64,000 bases of DNA from Amycolatopsis taiwanensis DSM 45107 (GTDB lineage: Bacteria; Actinomycetota; Actinomycetes; Mycobacteriales; Pseudonocardiaceae): contig NZ_JAFB01000013.1 of assembly GCF_000519205.1 (NCBI RefSeq), forward strand, positions 205,717 to 269,716. Direction: 5' to 3'. Shown here in pieces: positions 17,380-26,542 of the stretch (the stretch's first letter is position 1; the number at the start of each line of letters is the position of its first letter). The translations under genes and the position numbers were made by a program. The notes under the pieces were generated by a model, which ran no database searches, had not been told where the DNA came from, and saw only the letters and a program-made list of their open reading frames with translations.

Positions 17380-17630
17380 TTTCTCACCGATGTCCCGCGT
17401 CACCGGCTCGTGGATCCGCGCGCCATCTCCATGGGTGGCCCACAGACGAGCCAGGGTCTTCGCGACGCCCTTGTACTCGGCGAGCGGGTCGTCGCCGCCT
17501 TCAAGATCCGAGCGCGACGATGGTGGTCCACCTCGTCGAGTTCCGGGTACGGTGCGCGGTCTCGAGAATGGCGTGGATTTCGTCCTTTGTAGTGGTCGTG
17601 GTGTACGTCGAATGGTCGCAAGTGCCGACC
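17380..17630 (-). pseudogene. Frameshifted small ORF of unknown function
   Basis: On the minus strand a protein-like segment (TTTTKDEIHAILETAHRT...) runs from about 17625 to a stop near 17501. Natural-looking sequence continues in another frame (DLEGGDDPLAEYKGVAKTL...RIHEPVTRDIGEK) down to about 17385. One frameshift near 17505 joins them into an 80-85 residue protein. No clear start codon or ribosome site remains. Family not recognised. Confidence 0.4.
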
Positions 17631-17705
17631 TTCCCCTTCCGTGAGCGGTGATTTTCCCGATGGGACGGAAGTCTGACCACATCCCGTCCTGGCGGAGGGC
17701 AAACC

Positions 17706-18452
17706 ATGAGCCACCAGTTCCACCCGAACAAGCCCGGCCGCACGCCGTCCCGACGGCGTTTCCTCCTCGGCAGCGCGGCCGCACTGGCCGGCGCGCCGGC
17801 ACTCAACGCGGTCACCGGCGGGTTCGCCCACGCCAGCACAGGCGCGATCGCCGAAGAAGGCGACCCGGGCCCAGCCACACCGCGGGAAGCGTTGCGGTTG
17901 CTGGAAGAGGGCAACGAGCGATGGGTGCGTGGCCGACTGGTCCATCCCCACCAGACGGTGGCCCGGCGAATAGCCGTGGCGCCAGAGCAACATCCGTTCG
18001 CCACTGTTTTCTCCTGCATCGACTCACGCGTGCCGCCGGAGATCGTCTTCGACCGGGGCGTCGGTGATCTGTTCGTCATCCGCACGGCGGCGCAGACCTT
18101 GGACGGACTCGTCCAAGGCGCCGTGGAGTACGGCGAGGAAGAGGCCACGACGCCGCTGGTCGTGGTGATGGGTCATCAGCGTTGCGGTGCGGTGACGCTC
18201 GCCGTGCAGGTACTGAACACCGGGGAGCCGGTTCCAGACCATCTTGTGGACGTCGTGAGGGCGTTGACGCCCGCCTACGAGGCAGCCAAGCCACTGCCCG
18301 GCGATCAGATCGACAACACCATCCGTGCGCAGATCCGCTTGACGGTGAGGCAACTGCGGGGAGACCCGATTGTCGACGCCGTTCACAGCAACGTGATCGG
18401 CGCCTACTACTCCCTCGACACCGGCTGTGTGGATTTCACCGTCGTGCCCTGA
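17706..18452 (+). CDS. Beta-class carbonic anhydrase, Tat-exported
   Basis: A 248-residue protein. The N-terminus carries a twin-arginine signal (SRRRFLLGSAAALAGAPAL), so the folded metalloenzyme should be exported. The catalytic domain has CIDSR (zinc ligand C104, D106/R108 dyad) and GHQRCGA (H157, C160 zinc ligands), the full beta-carbonic anhydrase set. It interconverts CO2 and bicarbonate outside the membrane. ATG 17706 has the upstream site GGCGGAGG. It stands alone between two minus-strand loci. Confidence 0.93.
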   Translation: MSHQFHPNKPGRTPSRRRFLLGSAAALAGAPALNAVTGGFAHASTGAIAEEGDPGPATPREALRLLEEGNERWVRGRLVHPHQTVARRIAVAPEQHPFATVFSCIDSRVPPEIVFDRGVGDLFVIRTAAQTLDGLVQGAVEYGEEEATTPLVVVMGHQRCGAVTLAVQVLNTGEPVPDHLVDVVRALTPAYEAAKPLPGDQIDNTIRAQIRLTVRQLRGDPIVDAVHSNVIGAYYSLDTGCVDFTVVP

Positions 18453-18497
18453 GGCCGGCCCTCCGTCGATTTGGGCGGGCGGACCATCGATCGTCGG

Positions 18498-19052
18498 TCA
18501 CGCTTTCTCGAGAGAGCGGAACTGGAGAATGTACGGCCCCATCCAGCCCGCGCGAACCAACTGCGGCTCTCCGGCGCAGTTCGGCAACGGGTAGAAGTAG
18601 TAGGAGTAGTTCCGGGCGTTGTATACCGCTTGGAAACCGGGATCCTCCGGCGGCAGCGTGTGGCAGACGCCGAACTCGCTGTTGCCGTCGTTGGGCGCGG
18701 GAAGATCGAACCGCGCCGAGTGGCCCGGCACGCCGCGATATGCGCAGAGTCTGGTCGGTTCGCAGGGGAGTCCGTGCGTGACCTCGGGCCCGACGGAAAT
18801 CAGTTCGACACTGGTGATCGGCCGACGACCAGGCTTCGCGAACAATGTGTCCCTGAAGATCAGCACGGCAATCGCGAGCATCAACAGACCACCGGTGGTC
18901 GGCAACAGCCACGACTTCCAGCGGGCCTCGGCCTTTGCGGGCTCGTTGACGGTCACCTGCCCGATGTAGCCGCTTTGCACGACGTTCTGGGACCAGCCGT
19001 TGTGACTGTTTCGAACCGATCCGAGTCCGGTCGAATCGTGGTCGGCAACCAT
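18498..19052 (-). CDS. Hypothetical single-pass membrane protein
   Basis: A 184-residue protein with a 45-residue polar N-terminus, one transmembrane helix (LLPTTGGLLMLAIAVLIF, residues about 49-67), then an extracytoplasmic domain with four cysteines (positions near CEPTRLC, VCHTLP and NCAGEP) that could form two disulfides. No family recognised. It probably has its own promoter, since the upstream 330 bp contain an AT-rich palindrome at 19175-19191. Confidence 0.7.
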   Translation of the reverse strand: MVADHDSTGLGSVRNSHNGWSQNVVQSGYIGQVTVNEPAKAEARWKSWLLPTTGGLLMLAIAVLIFRDTLFAKPGRRPITSVELISVGPEVTHGLPCEPTRLCAYRGVPGHSARFDLPAPNDGNSEFGVCHTLPPEDPGFQAVYNARNYSYYFYPLPNCAGEPQLVRAGWMGPYILQFRSLEKA

Positions 19053-19386
19053 GCATCCCCCCGGAGCACTGTGCGTCTCTGCTGAGCGGTACCGGAAGCC
19101 CTGCCATCCGGGCCGGCCTGCAAAGCCGGTCTCGACAGCCTTCCGGCCTGTGGAGCATCGTCATGGAAGGTTATCAATAAATCACTTATTGTGTTCACTC
19201 CAGTCCGTCGGGTCGCCACGCGAGGCCCCGAGCCGGACCCGGTGCGGACCGGTCAACCGACGCACGCCGGACCGGGAACAGCCTGCGAAATGGATATCCT
19301 CGCGCAGGTTGCGGTTTGCCGGTGGCCAGGCGTGCGTCGGCTTTGAAGGCAGCTTCGGCAAGGCTGCTTGGGTGTGGAACCGGTTC
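19053..19386. promoter_or_regulatory. Intergenic region with AT-rich palindrome
   Basis: A 334-bp gap. CAATAA-ATCAC-TTATTG at 19175-19191 is a 6-bp inverted repeat in a notably AT-rich patch, 123 bp upstream of the minus-strand gene. No ORF is convincing in the gap. Confidence 0.4.
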
Positions 19387-19734
19387 CTAGTGCTGCGTCG
19401 ACTTGTCGACGACCGGGGCGATGTGCAGCGGTCCGACGTCGAACGTTATCCCAAGCAAGCCGACAGCAAGGAGCACAACCAGGAGCACGGCAGCGATCAG
19501 AGCGATCGCGCGTCCGGTATTGGCCGAACTAGTCACGATTCGACTGGCGAAAGCCAACACATCCTGCCGCTCGTCGTGCCGCTCATCTTGCAGCCGCAGG
19601 CCCCTTCGGCTGCGTTGAGTGTGGCCGGCGATCACTTTGGGTAGTGAACGGGCGGTTTTGCGCCGCCCGCCGTATTGCGAGGACTCATCGTCGTCTCGTG
19701 CTGGAACGGGCTCCCGATCAGGCCTTATCGTCAT
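19387..19734 (-). CDS. Hypothetical small membrane protein
   Basis: A 115-residue protein. The first 65 residues are basic and polar (GRRKTARSLPKVIAGHTQRSRRGLR), followed by one transmembrane helix (AIALIAAVLLVVLLAVGLLGI) and a short C-terminal tail. GGAGGA sits 6 bases before ATG 19734, which makes it a credible gene despite lacking a recognised domain. It is divergent from the two-component system across about 550 bp. Confidence 0.65.
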   Translation of the reverse strand: MTIRPDREPVPARDDDESSQYGGRRKTARSLPKVIAGHTQRSRRGLRLQDERHDERQDVLAFASRIVTSSANTGRAIALIAAVLLVVLLAVGLLGITFDVGPLHIAPVVDKSTQH

Positions 19735-20282
19735 AACTGTTCCTCCGGTGGTTCGCGACGGCTACAACCGAACAGCGAGTGACCTTGCTGAACTTCGGCT
19801 GTAGTGAGGTGAAACCAGGCCGGAGGGCGGGCCGGTGCTCCATAGCGTTCGCTTGGATCAGCCGGTCGATGGGCATGAGAGCGTTGGCGCGCTCCGTGTG
19901 CCCGACGGGCGGCCCCCGTTGTCGGGGCCGCCCGTCCCGTCCGACGGCCTGGTCTCCCCGCAGAATATTGCCCCGACCAGCCTGGGAGCAGAGGTCGACG
20001 ATCGCCTAGCGACAACCGGCGGGTGCGCCACGGTAAAAGGGTGCGGGAGTTCGGTCTAACCGATCGCGCCTGCCAATTCGGTGGTTCGGGCCGGCCCCGG
20101 AGAGCCCATCTCGCCGACCTCTACCACCGCTCGCCGCCGCCGTGCAACGACTAGCGGACCGTATCGCGATCGATCGCGGGGGATGACTGTCGACCGCCAT
20201 AGCGCCGGGGAGGGCTCTTAGTAAGGTGGTCACCAGCGGTAGGTCCGGCCGGGAGTGTTTCGCCGGATCGGGGGAGGGGGTT
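19735..20282. other. 548-bp intergenic region with strong hairpin
   Basis: I find no supported gene here. GACGGGCGGCCCC (19904-19916) and GGGGCCGCCCGTC (19924-19936) make a perfect 13-bp stem with a 7-nt loop, a terminator-like structure although no intact gene ends beside it. The final 60 bp should carry the promoter of the response-regulator gene. Confidence 0.45.
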
Positions 20283-20966
20283 GTGTCTCGATTACTGCTG
20301 GTAGAGGACGACATCGCGTTGTCGGAGGCCTTGTCACTCGCGCTCAAGGGGCTGGGGCACGAGGTTACGGCGGCCGGCACGGGTGAGGCGGCACTGGCGG
20401 CGTTGGGCGGTGACGGCGCCGGGATTGATCTGGTGCTGATGGACGTGATGTTGCCCGGGATCGACGGGTTCGAGGTATGCCGCAGGATCCGGGCCGGCAG
20501 CACGGTGCCGGTGATCCTGCTGACCGCACGTGGCGACCCGGTGGACATGGTCGTCGGGCTGGAGGGCGGCGCCGACGATTACGTGGTGAAGCCGGTCGAG
20601 CCCAGGGTGATCGACGCCCGGATCAAGGCGATCCTGCGCCGGACGGCCGCGACGTCGCGCGACTCCGCGGTCCGGATCGGGCACCTGTCCGTCGACCCCG
20701 ACGCGATGACCGTGATCGCCGACGGTGAGGAACTGCACCTCACCGCCACTGAAATGCGCCTCCTGCTGGAATTCCTCGACCACCCGGGGTACGTGCTGAC
20801 CAGGCAGGTGCTGCTCAAACGCGTGTGGGGCTACGGCCATGTCGGGGACTCGAGGCTCGTGGACGCCGCGGTGGCCAGGCTGCGCGCGAAAATCGAGAGA
20901 GACCCCGCCAACCCGTCCTTGCTGCTCACCGTCAGGGGGCTCGGCTACCGCCTGGTCAAGCCGTGA
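20283..20966 (+). CDS. OmpR/PhoB-family response regulator
   Basis: A 227-residue regulator. The receiver domain has acidic pocket E8-D9-D10, phospho-acceptor D54 (VLMDVMLPG), T81 and K103 (YVVKPVEP). The C-terminal winged helix includes LTATEMRLLLEFLDHPGYVLTR and a final GLGYRLVKP hairpin. GTG 20283 lies directly behind GGGGGAGGGGG. It is translationally coupled to the sensor kinase. A perfect 11-bp direct repeat at 24188-24209, upstream of the neighbouring glycosyltransferase, is a candidate target site. Confidence 0.92.
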   Translation: MSRLLLVEDDIALSEALSLALKGLGHEVTAAGTGEAALAALGGDGAGIDLVLMDVMLPGIDGFEVCRRIRAGSTVPVILLTARGDPVDMVVGLEGGADDYVVKPVEPRVIDARIKAILRRTAATSRDSAVRIGHLSVDPDAMTVIADGEELHLTATEMRLLLEFLDHPGYVLTRQVLLKRVWGYGHVGDSRLVDAAVARLRAKIERDPANPSLLLTVRGLGYRLVKP

Positions 20967-22399
20967 GAGGGTGGATGCCCTTACCCTACTTCGGCCTGCG
21001 GGCCCGGATCTCCCTCGCCGTGATGCTCGCGACGCTGCTCGCGACCGTGTCGATGGCCTTCGCCGCCTATCGGCTACAGGCCGACGAAACGCGAAACCGC
21101 TTCGAGTTGGCGGCGCGCACGAGCTTCGAATCGGACCTCAAGCAGGCGTTGTACCAGATCCAGTATGGGCCGGTGACCGATCCGGCCACCGCGTTGACCG
21201 CCTACATGACGCGTGAACAGGGCATCTCGTGGGCCCTGCTGGATTTCACCTCCGGCGGCCGGCCACCCGACCTGTGGGAAGGCGGGTACCGAGTCGATGC
21301 CGTCGTCCGGAGGGACGACACACCGCCGGTGACCCTGCCCGAGGAACTGGTGGACTATGCGCGGAGGAGCTATCCGGAACCGGTCGGCAAGCTGGATGTC
21401 GACGGCTACCTGGTCTACTTCGGAGCGGCGACCGATTCCCTGGTCCTCGTCGAGTTCTACAACATGGGCGGCCTGAACGCCGAGCTGGCGAAACTCCGGT
21501 GGAGCCTGGCGGCGATCGCGCTCGTGGTCTCGACGGCCGGGGTGGCGACCGCGCTGTTCGCCGCGAAACGGATCCAGCGTCCGGTGCACGCGGTGGCGAC
21601 GGCGGCGCGGCTGCTGGGCGAGGGCGAGCTCAGCACGCGGGTGCCGGTCCGGGGACGGGACGAGCTGGCGGATCTCGCCGTGTCGTTCAACGCCATGGCC
21701 GGTCAGGTCGGCCACTCGATCTCCGAGCTGCAGGCCAAGGACCGGCAGCAACGACGTTTCATCGACGACGTGGCGCACGACCTGCGTACCCCGATCGCGG
21801 CCATGGTCGCCGTCGTGGACAGTCTCGACACCGCCGACGCCGAGGTGCGGTCCCGGTCGGCGCGGCTGCTCACGGCCCAGACCCGCCGGCTGGCCAGGCT
21901 GGTCGAAGATCTCCTGGAGATGTCCCGATTCGACGCGGGCGTCGCCGATTTCCGGACCGAGCCGGTGGATCTGGCCGCTCTGGTGACCGACGCGCTCGAG
22001 CTCAGCGCCCCGAGCGCGGACGTCGAGTTGCGGGTTCACGGTGATGTCACGCTGACCGGCGATCCACGCCGGCTGCACACCGTTGCCCGCAACCTGCTGA
22101 TCAATGCGATCGGCCACGGCGCGGAGCCGATCACCGTGACCATCGACGGGTCCCGGCCGGAATCGGTGACCTTGCGCGTCGCCGATTCCGGGCCGGGGAT
22201 TCCCGACGAACTGCTGCCCTTGCTGTTCGACCGTTTCGTGCGCGGTGACCGTGCGCGGCAGGCGACCGAGGGCAGCGGGCTCGGGCTGGCCATCGCTGAC
22301 CAGAACGCTCGCCTGCACGGAGCCAAGATCGTCGCGGCCAACGACGGCGGGGCCGTTTTCACGGTCACGGTGCCGCGCGGTGTCACGACGACTGGTTGA
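20963..22399 (+). CDS. Sensor histidine kinase
   Basis: About 478 residues with an N-terminal transmembrane helix (ISLAVMLATLLATVSMAFAAY), an extracytoplasmic sensor of about 140 residues, a second helix (WSLAAIALVVSTAGVATALFA), a HAMP segment, a dimerisation helix with phospho-acceptor His272 (DDVAHDLRTP), and ATPase boxes (NLLINAIGHGA, DSGPGIP, GSGLGLAIA). GTG 20963 overlaps the regulator stop by the GTGA arrangement; ATG 20975 behind AGAGG is the alternative start. Its end overlaps the convergent glycosyltransferase gene by 17 bp. The signal is unknown. Confidence 0.9.
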   Translation: MRGWMPLPYFGLRARISLAVMLATLLATVSMAFAAYRLQADETRNRFELAARTSFESDLKQALYQIQYGPVTDPATALTAYMTREQGISWALLDFTSGGRPPDLWEGGYRVDAVVRRDDTPPVTLPEELVDYARRSYPEPVGKLDVDGYLVYFGAATDSLVLVEFYNMGGLNAELAKLRWSLAAIALVVSTAGVATALFAAKRIQRPVHAVATAARLLGEGELSTRVPVRGRDELADLAVSFNAMAGQVGHSISELQAKDRQQRRFIDDVAHDLRTPIAAMVAVVDSLDTADAEVRSRSARLLTAQTRRLARLVEDLLEMSRFDAGVADFRTEPVDLAALVTDALELSAPSADVELRVHGDVTLTGDPRRLHTVARNLLINAIGHGAEPITVTIDGSRPESVTLRVADSGPGIPDELLPLLFDRFVRGDRARQATEGSGLGLAIADQNARLHGAKIVAANDGGAVFTVTVPRGVTTTG

Positions 22400-24116
22400 T
22401 GTTCGTCTGGCCGGGCCGCAGGGTGTCCCCGCAGTGCCTTCTCGGCCAGGTGTCCAGCCGGTGTTCCATGTCCCGCACGGTCGCGTCGGCGTAGGACCTG
22501 GCCGCCTGGAGCTTCTCCAGGCTGGCTACCGCGTCCTTGCGTACCCAGTCGCCGTCGCCGACCGGTGAGCCGTCGTCGACGTAGCGGAATATCGGGGTGT
22601 AGTCCGTGGCCAGCCGGGAATCCCGGGCAATCCCGTTGCCCGGCCCCCACGGGCCCCGGGAATGGATGAACGTGGGTTTGACGTCGTTGAAGACGTAGTC
22701 CCGCAAGCCGGCCATGTCGTGGTCGTGGTAGAAGTCCGCGATCTTCGCGTCCACCAGACCGGCCATGTCCACAATGTTCAGCCTGCTGGTCATGGACGAT
22801 CCACCGAGATCGGGTTCGAGCAGCGAGGCCTGGTCCAGTCCGAGGATATCCGCGTACTGGTTGAAGACTCGTCCGAACCGGTCGGCGATGTAGCACATCG
22901 GAATGGTCGGCTTGGCACGGAAATCCCGGACCGTGCCGGCGAACACGGCCAGGGACGGGATCATCGCGACCACCAGCGCCAGCGGCACCAGGACGCGGAC
23001 CCGGCCACGGGTACGGCGCACGACTTCCGCGGTGGCCAGCCCGCCGATGAGGGTGGCCAGCACCCAGACCGGGGTGGCGAACCGGTACTGCCCCATCCAG
23101 TCGCGCTCCAGCACGGCGTAGGCGACGACGCCAAGGCCCAGCGGCACCATCAGCGTGATCAAGCCCGCACGCAGCGCCGACGCCCGGGCCAGCGCTATCC
23201 CGACGATCAGCACCAGGACGAGCACGGCGAGCGCTCCGGCATAACCCACGAGATCCCCGGTACGGGCAAGGGTCGACACCCCGGGGAAATGCTGGCCCTT
23301 CGCGACCGCGGTGTTCGGCACCAGGCGATCGAATTCGAAAAAGCGCCACGTGAGGTAGGAACCGTACGGGACGGCGAAACCGACCAGCGACAGCGCCGCG
23401 TACCCGACGCTCGACTTCAGCGTGGATCGACGGAGCTGGCAGAGCACCACCAGGGCATACGTGGCGGCATAGATCGCGCCGTCCGGCCTGGTCAGCGCGG
23501 CGACCGCGGCCAGCACCCCGGCGAGCAACGCCACCCTGGCCGAGTGCAGCCGGCCGTCCATCACGGCGCGGAACAGCAGCGCGGCAAGGCAGGTCACGGC
23601 GAACGCGAAAAGGGAGTTCTCCAGGCCGGAGAAACACCAGATCACAAAGGACGGAATCGCGGCGAGAACCGCGCCGATGCCCAGCGTCACCAGCCACGGG
23701 CGGCGAGTCGTCTTACGTACCGCCAGGTAGCAGGCGGTGAGGATACCGGCGCAGAAAAGCAGGCCGAGCAGCTTGGGAAAGAGGACGTAGTCCGGAATAC
23801 CGAACAGCGTGCCGCGGTCGAACAGGCCGAGGAGGCGGCCGATGGCCAGCAGCATTGTCCAGGTGGGGTTCGAGAACCCCTCGACCGGTTCGGCACCTGG
23901 TTGCACCACCGGGCCGAGCCCCTCGGAAATGCTGCGCGCGTAGGAGAACGTGATCGCGGAGTCGTCGACCATCCAGCTGCCATACGCCCAGGCATGCGCG
24001 CCGATCAGGGCGGTGCCGCCGATCACCGCGGCCGGTCCGGAGAAGCCTCCCCGTCTCCGGCGATTCGGCGTTTCAACCGAACCGAGGGCAGGTTCCGTCG
24101 TTACAGTCGCTGTCAT
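22383..24116 (-). CDS. AftB-like GT-C membrane glycosyltransferase
   Basis: A 577-residue polytopic protein with 9-10 transmembrane helices in the first 400 residues and a large extracytoplasmic C-terminal domain. The first loop has the GT-C signature VDDSAITFSYARSISEGLG followed by EPVEGFSNPTWTMLLA, the pattern of decaprenyl-phosphate-arabinose-using transferases such as AftB. Further conserved turns are SGLENSLFAF and LTRPDGAIYA. It probably adds terminal sugars to an envelope polymer on the outer face. The acceptor is not predictable. The adjacent two-component system may control it. Confidence 0.78.
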   Translation of the reverse strand: MTATVTTEPALGSVETPNRRRRGGFSGPAAVIGGTALIGAHAWAYGSWMVDDSAITFSYARSISEGLGPVVQPGAEPVEGFSNPTWTMLLAIGRLLGLFDRGTLFGIPDYVLFPKLLGLLFCAGILTACYLAVRKTTRRPWLVTLGIGAVLAAIPSFVIWCFSGLENSLFAFAVTCLAALLFRAVMDGRLHSARVALLAGVLAAVAALTRPDGAIYAATYALVVLCQLRRSTLKSSVGYAALSLVGFAVPYGSYLTWRFFEFDRLVPNTAVAKGQHFPGVSTLARTGDLVGYAGALAVLVLVLIVGIALARASALRAGLITLMVPLGLGVVAYAVLERDWMGQYRFATPVWVLATLIGGLATAEVVRRTRGRVRVLVPLALVVAMIPSLAVFAGTVRDFRAKPTIPMCYIADRFGRVFNQYADILGLDQASLLEPDLGGSSMTSRLNIVDMAGLVDAKIADFYHDHDMAGLRDYVFNDVKPTFIHSRGPWGPGNGIARDSRLATDYTPIFRYVDDGSPVGDGDWVRKDAVASLEKLQAARSYADATVRDMEHRLDTWPRRHCGDTLRPGQTNINQSS

Positions 24117-24187
24117 AACCCCATCACTTGCCAGAAGCGGGACCCCAGGGCCGAGACCCCTCGGCCCCAGCCCGCCAAGCCAACCGG

Positions 24188-24214
24188 GGTTATGTGACGG
24201 TTATGTGACGGTTT
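24188..24214. promoter_or_regulatory. Tandem 11-bp direct repeat, candidate OmpR-type regulator box
   Basis: GGTTATGTGAC occurs twice head-to-tail (24188-24198, 24199-24209) and a third GGTTT begins at 24210. The 11-bp period is that used by OmpR/PhoB-type regulators. It lies 72 bp upstream of the AftB-like gene start. Confidence 0.55.
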
Positions 24215-24302
24215 CTCCCTTGTCTCGTGACAAAACGGGCGCTGCCCTTGATTCCGACCCGTCCTGGGCCCGACGGCGCTGCTCGGGGTGCTGTCCGGAG
24301 CC

Positions 24303-25493
24303 CTACCGGTGGTCCCAGTCCCGTGGTGACCGCCAGCGGAGCAGGACGCCGTGGCCGGGCAGCAGCCACGATCGCACGTCGAGGTCGGGCAGGTCCTTGG
24401 CCTTGACCCACCGTGCCATGGCGGTGTTCGAGCGGAAGGTGAACGAGTCGATGTAGAACTCGAACTCGTTCGTTCCGCCCATGCCGAGTTCGGCCACGTC
24501 GAACGTGATCCGATCGACGTAGCAAGGATACGGCGCCTGCCAGTAGCAGCCGCCGTCGTCGATGCGCTGGAGCGCGGTCACCCGCGTCGCGAGCTGCTCG
24601 ATCGCCCGCACCGTGTGGTGATCGTCGGCGATGTCGTTCAGGTCGCACTCGAACATTCGCAGGTCAGCGAGGTGATCGTGGGCGTTCAGCTTGGCCAGCG
24701 GCCCGATGTCCTCCCGGAAGAAGGACAGGTACTCGGCCCAGCGGTGCGATTTAACCTCGCGCAGCACGAGCTTGTGCGAGGGCGCGCGGTGCCGGTGGCC
24801 GCCGTGGTCGAGGTACTCGATCCCGAGCCGGACCGAGGTCGCCATGTCGTCGACGGAGTCCTGGAAGAGCGAGCCGTCCGGAACGAACCACAGTTCGAAC
24901 AGCGGCAGCCGGCAGCCGGCCACGATCGAGTCGCGCAGTAGCGCGTTGCACGTGGCGAAGACGATGAACCGGTCGGCCCGCACGTGCTCCTTGAAGCGGT
25001 AGGCCACCGACGTGGTGAGGTGGTAGAGCTTGTGGTCCACCGCGCTCAGTTCCAGGTTCACCTCGGTCCGGGTGCTGATCGTCAGGTCCCCGCCGAGCGG
25101 CACGATCCCTTCGCCGCCGAGCACGCCGGTCGCGACGTCCCGGTTCGCCTCGTTCTCGCCGTAGATCGAGTCCAAAAAGGTCCTCATGACCTGCTGGGGG
25201 AGCTGCGCGGCCTGGATGCGCGGTCCGGACAACCGGGCCAGTTCGGCGGTCAGCCAGTGGCGGACGAAGAATTCGTAGCCGCCGAGCACCACGCCGGTCA
25301 ACAGCGGGACCGGGAAGGCCAGCTCCAACAGGCGGTGCAGGGTTGCCTGCCAGCCAGGGGCGGGCTGCCAGAACGCGACGGCGAGCAGCGCGCCGGTACC
25401 GAGCGCGAACAGGGCCAGCACGCCCTGCCGGACGCGACGCCGCGATTTCGGATGGGGTGATTGGCCATCAGGCTGCCCGCGTTGCCCCAGCAT
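24303..25493 (-). CDS. Hypothetical membrane-anchored protein (396 aa)
   Basis: A basic N-terminal segment is followed by two hydrophobic helices (residues about 23-75) and a soluble C-terminal part of about 310 residues. The soluble part is rich in His and Asp, without a recognised catalytic motif; it contains repeated beta-strand-like segments such as ADRFIVFATCNALL and a carboxyl end with many aromatic residues. No close neighbour on the same strand within 70 bp suggests an operon. Function unknown; a membrane-proximal sensor or receptor is possible. Confidence 0.7.
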   Translation of the reverse strand: MLGQRGQPDGQSPHPKSRRRVRQGVLALFALGTGALLAVAFWQPAPGWQATLHRLLELAFPVPLLTGVVLGGYEFFVRHWLTAELARLSGPRIQAAQLPQQVMRTFLDSIYGENEANRDVATGVLGGEGIVPLGGDLTISTRTEVNLELSAVDHKLYHLTTSVAYRFKEHVRADRFIVFATCNALLRDSIVAGCRLPLFELWFVPDGSLFQDSVDDMATSVRLGIEYLDHGGHRHRAPSHKLVLREVKSHRWAEYLSFFREDIGPLAKLNAHDHLADLRMFECDLNDIADDHHTVRAIEQLATRVTALQRIDDGGCYWQAPYPCYVDRITFDVAELGMGGTNEFEFYIDSFTFRSNTAMARWVKAKDLPDLDVRSWLLPGHGVLLRWRSPRDWDHR

Positions 25494-25566
25494 CAGCTGC
25501 CTCCCCGACTTGACTGCCCATGATCTATGGAGGGGAGGAGCAACTGGTAGGTCCGTTTGGCTTAAA

Positions 25567-26340
25567 TCAGCGCTGCACCCAGTCCGGTTCCAAATCGGAC
25601 AGATAGGTCGCCAGGTCGGCCCGGGACTCCGCGGGCGTGCCGACCTGGGCTGCCATGTCGTTGTACAGGCCCAGCAGATGTGTCGTCATCACGTCGCGTG
25701 CGCCACCCTCGTCGCGCCGCTTGAGAAACCGCGCCACCTGGCTGTGTTCAGTGGCCGAGCGGTTGTGCACCTCGGCGCTGCCGTAGCTGTTGCGCCGGAA
25801 CGGGCGCAACCGCATCACCAGCGACCGGTGCAGTTGGTCAAGCAGTTGGTTGTGGCTGGCCTTGATGACGGCGGCGTGAAACGCCTCGTCGCTGCGCAGC
25901 AACTCGTCCTTGTCGTCGATCGGGACGTGCTGGTGCGCCTTGGCGAGCTTGGCGATGTCGTCGAGTTCGCCGGACGTGGCACGCACCGCGGCCATACTCG
26001 CCGCGGTGCCCTCCAGCGCGATCCGCACTTCCATCAGGTCGAGATCGCTGATGCCCTGGTCGAAGATCAGCGCATCCTCACGCCCGGAGACGTTCGTCGA
26101 GCGGACGTACCAGCCGCGGCCCCGCAGGACCTCGACGATTCCCTGGAGTTGGAGCCGTTGGAGCGCGGTGCGCAGTGAACTGCGGGCCACCGCCAGCCTC
26201 TGGGCGAGTTCGGGCTCGGTGGGCAGTCGGTCGCCGGCCTTGAACCGCCCGCTCGCGATGAGTGACCGAAGCTTCTCCTCGATCAGCTCTGGCAGCGGCT
26301 TGCGGGTGTCCGGAGAGAGCGCCCAGCTCTCGTCATCCAT
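25567..26340 (-). CDS. GntR/FadR-family transcriptional regulator
   Basis: A 257-residue repressor. The N-terminal winged helix (KLRSLIASGRFKAGDRLPTEPELAQRLAVARSSLRTALQRL) is followed by an all-helical FadR C-terminal ligand domain (FCD type) with conserved His and Asp residues. ATG 26340 is chosen because GAGG lies 6 bases upstream; the frame opens 12 bases earlier. A perfect 11-bp palindrome at 26419-26453, upstream of its start, is a likely operator, suggesting autoregulation and control of the divergent small membrane protein and HExxH gene. Confidence 0.9.
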   Translation of the reverse strand: MDDESWALSPDTRKPLPELIEEKLRSLIASGRFKAGDRLPTEPELAQRLAVARSSLRTALQRLQLQGIVEVLRGRGWYVRSTNVSGREDALIFDQGISDLDLMEVRIALEGTAASMAAVRATSGELDDIAKLAKAHQHVPIDDKDELLRSDEAFHAAVIKASHNQLLDQLHRSLVMRLRPFRRNSYGSAEVHNRSATEHSQVARFLKRRDEGGARDVMTTHLLGLYNDMAAQVGTPAESRADLATYLSDLEPDWVQR

Positions 26341-26418
26341 TCTTCGCCTCATCGAGTGCTCGCTTTAGCGGTGTCTGAGCATCACCAGATTCTAGGCAGC
26401 ACAGAGACTCAGGTGCAA

Positions 26419-26453
26419 GTTGTCTGTCAGCAGCTTGATACTTGACAGACAAC
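26419..26453. promoter_or_regulatory. Perfect palindrome, candidate GntR operator
   Basis: GTTGTCTGTCA (26419-26429) and TGACAGACAAC (26443-26453) are exact inverted arms around a 13-bp spacer in the divergent region between the GntR gene and the small membrane protein. Confidence 0.7.
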
Positions 26454-26542
26454 CTACAAGTACGGGACCCTGAGGTTGCCGAGGTGGAGCCGAGGGGGTA
26501 CCCGCCTTTCCGGCCATCTCGCTGCTGTGAAGGAGGTGTGCG

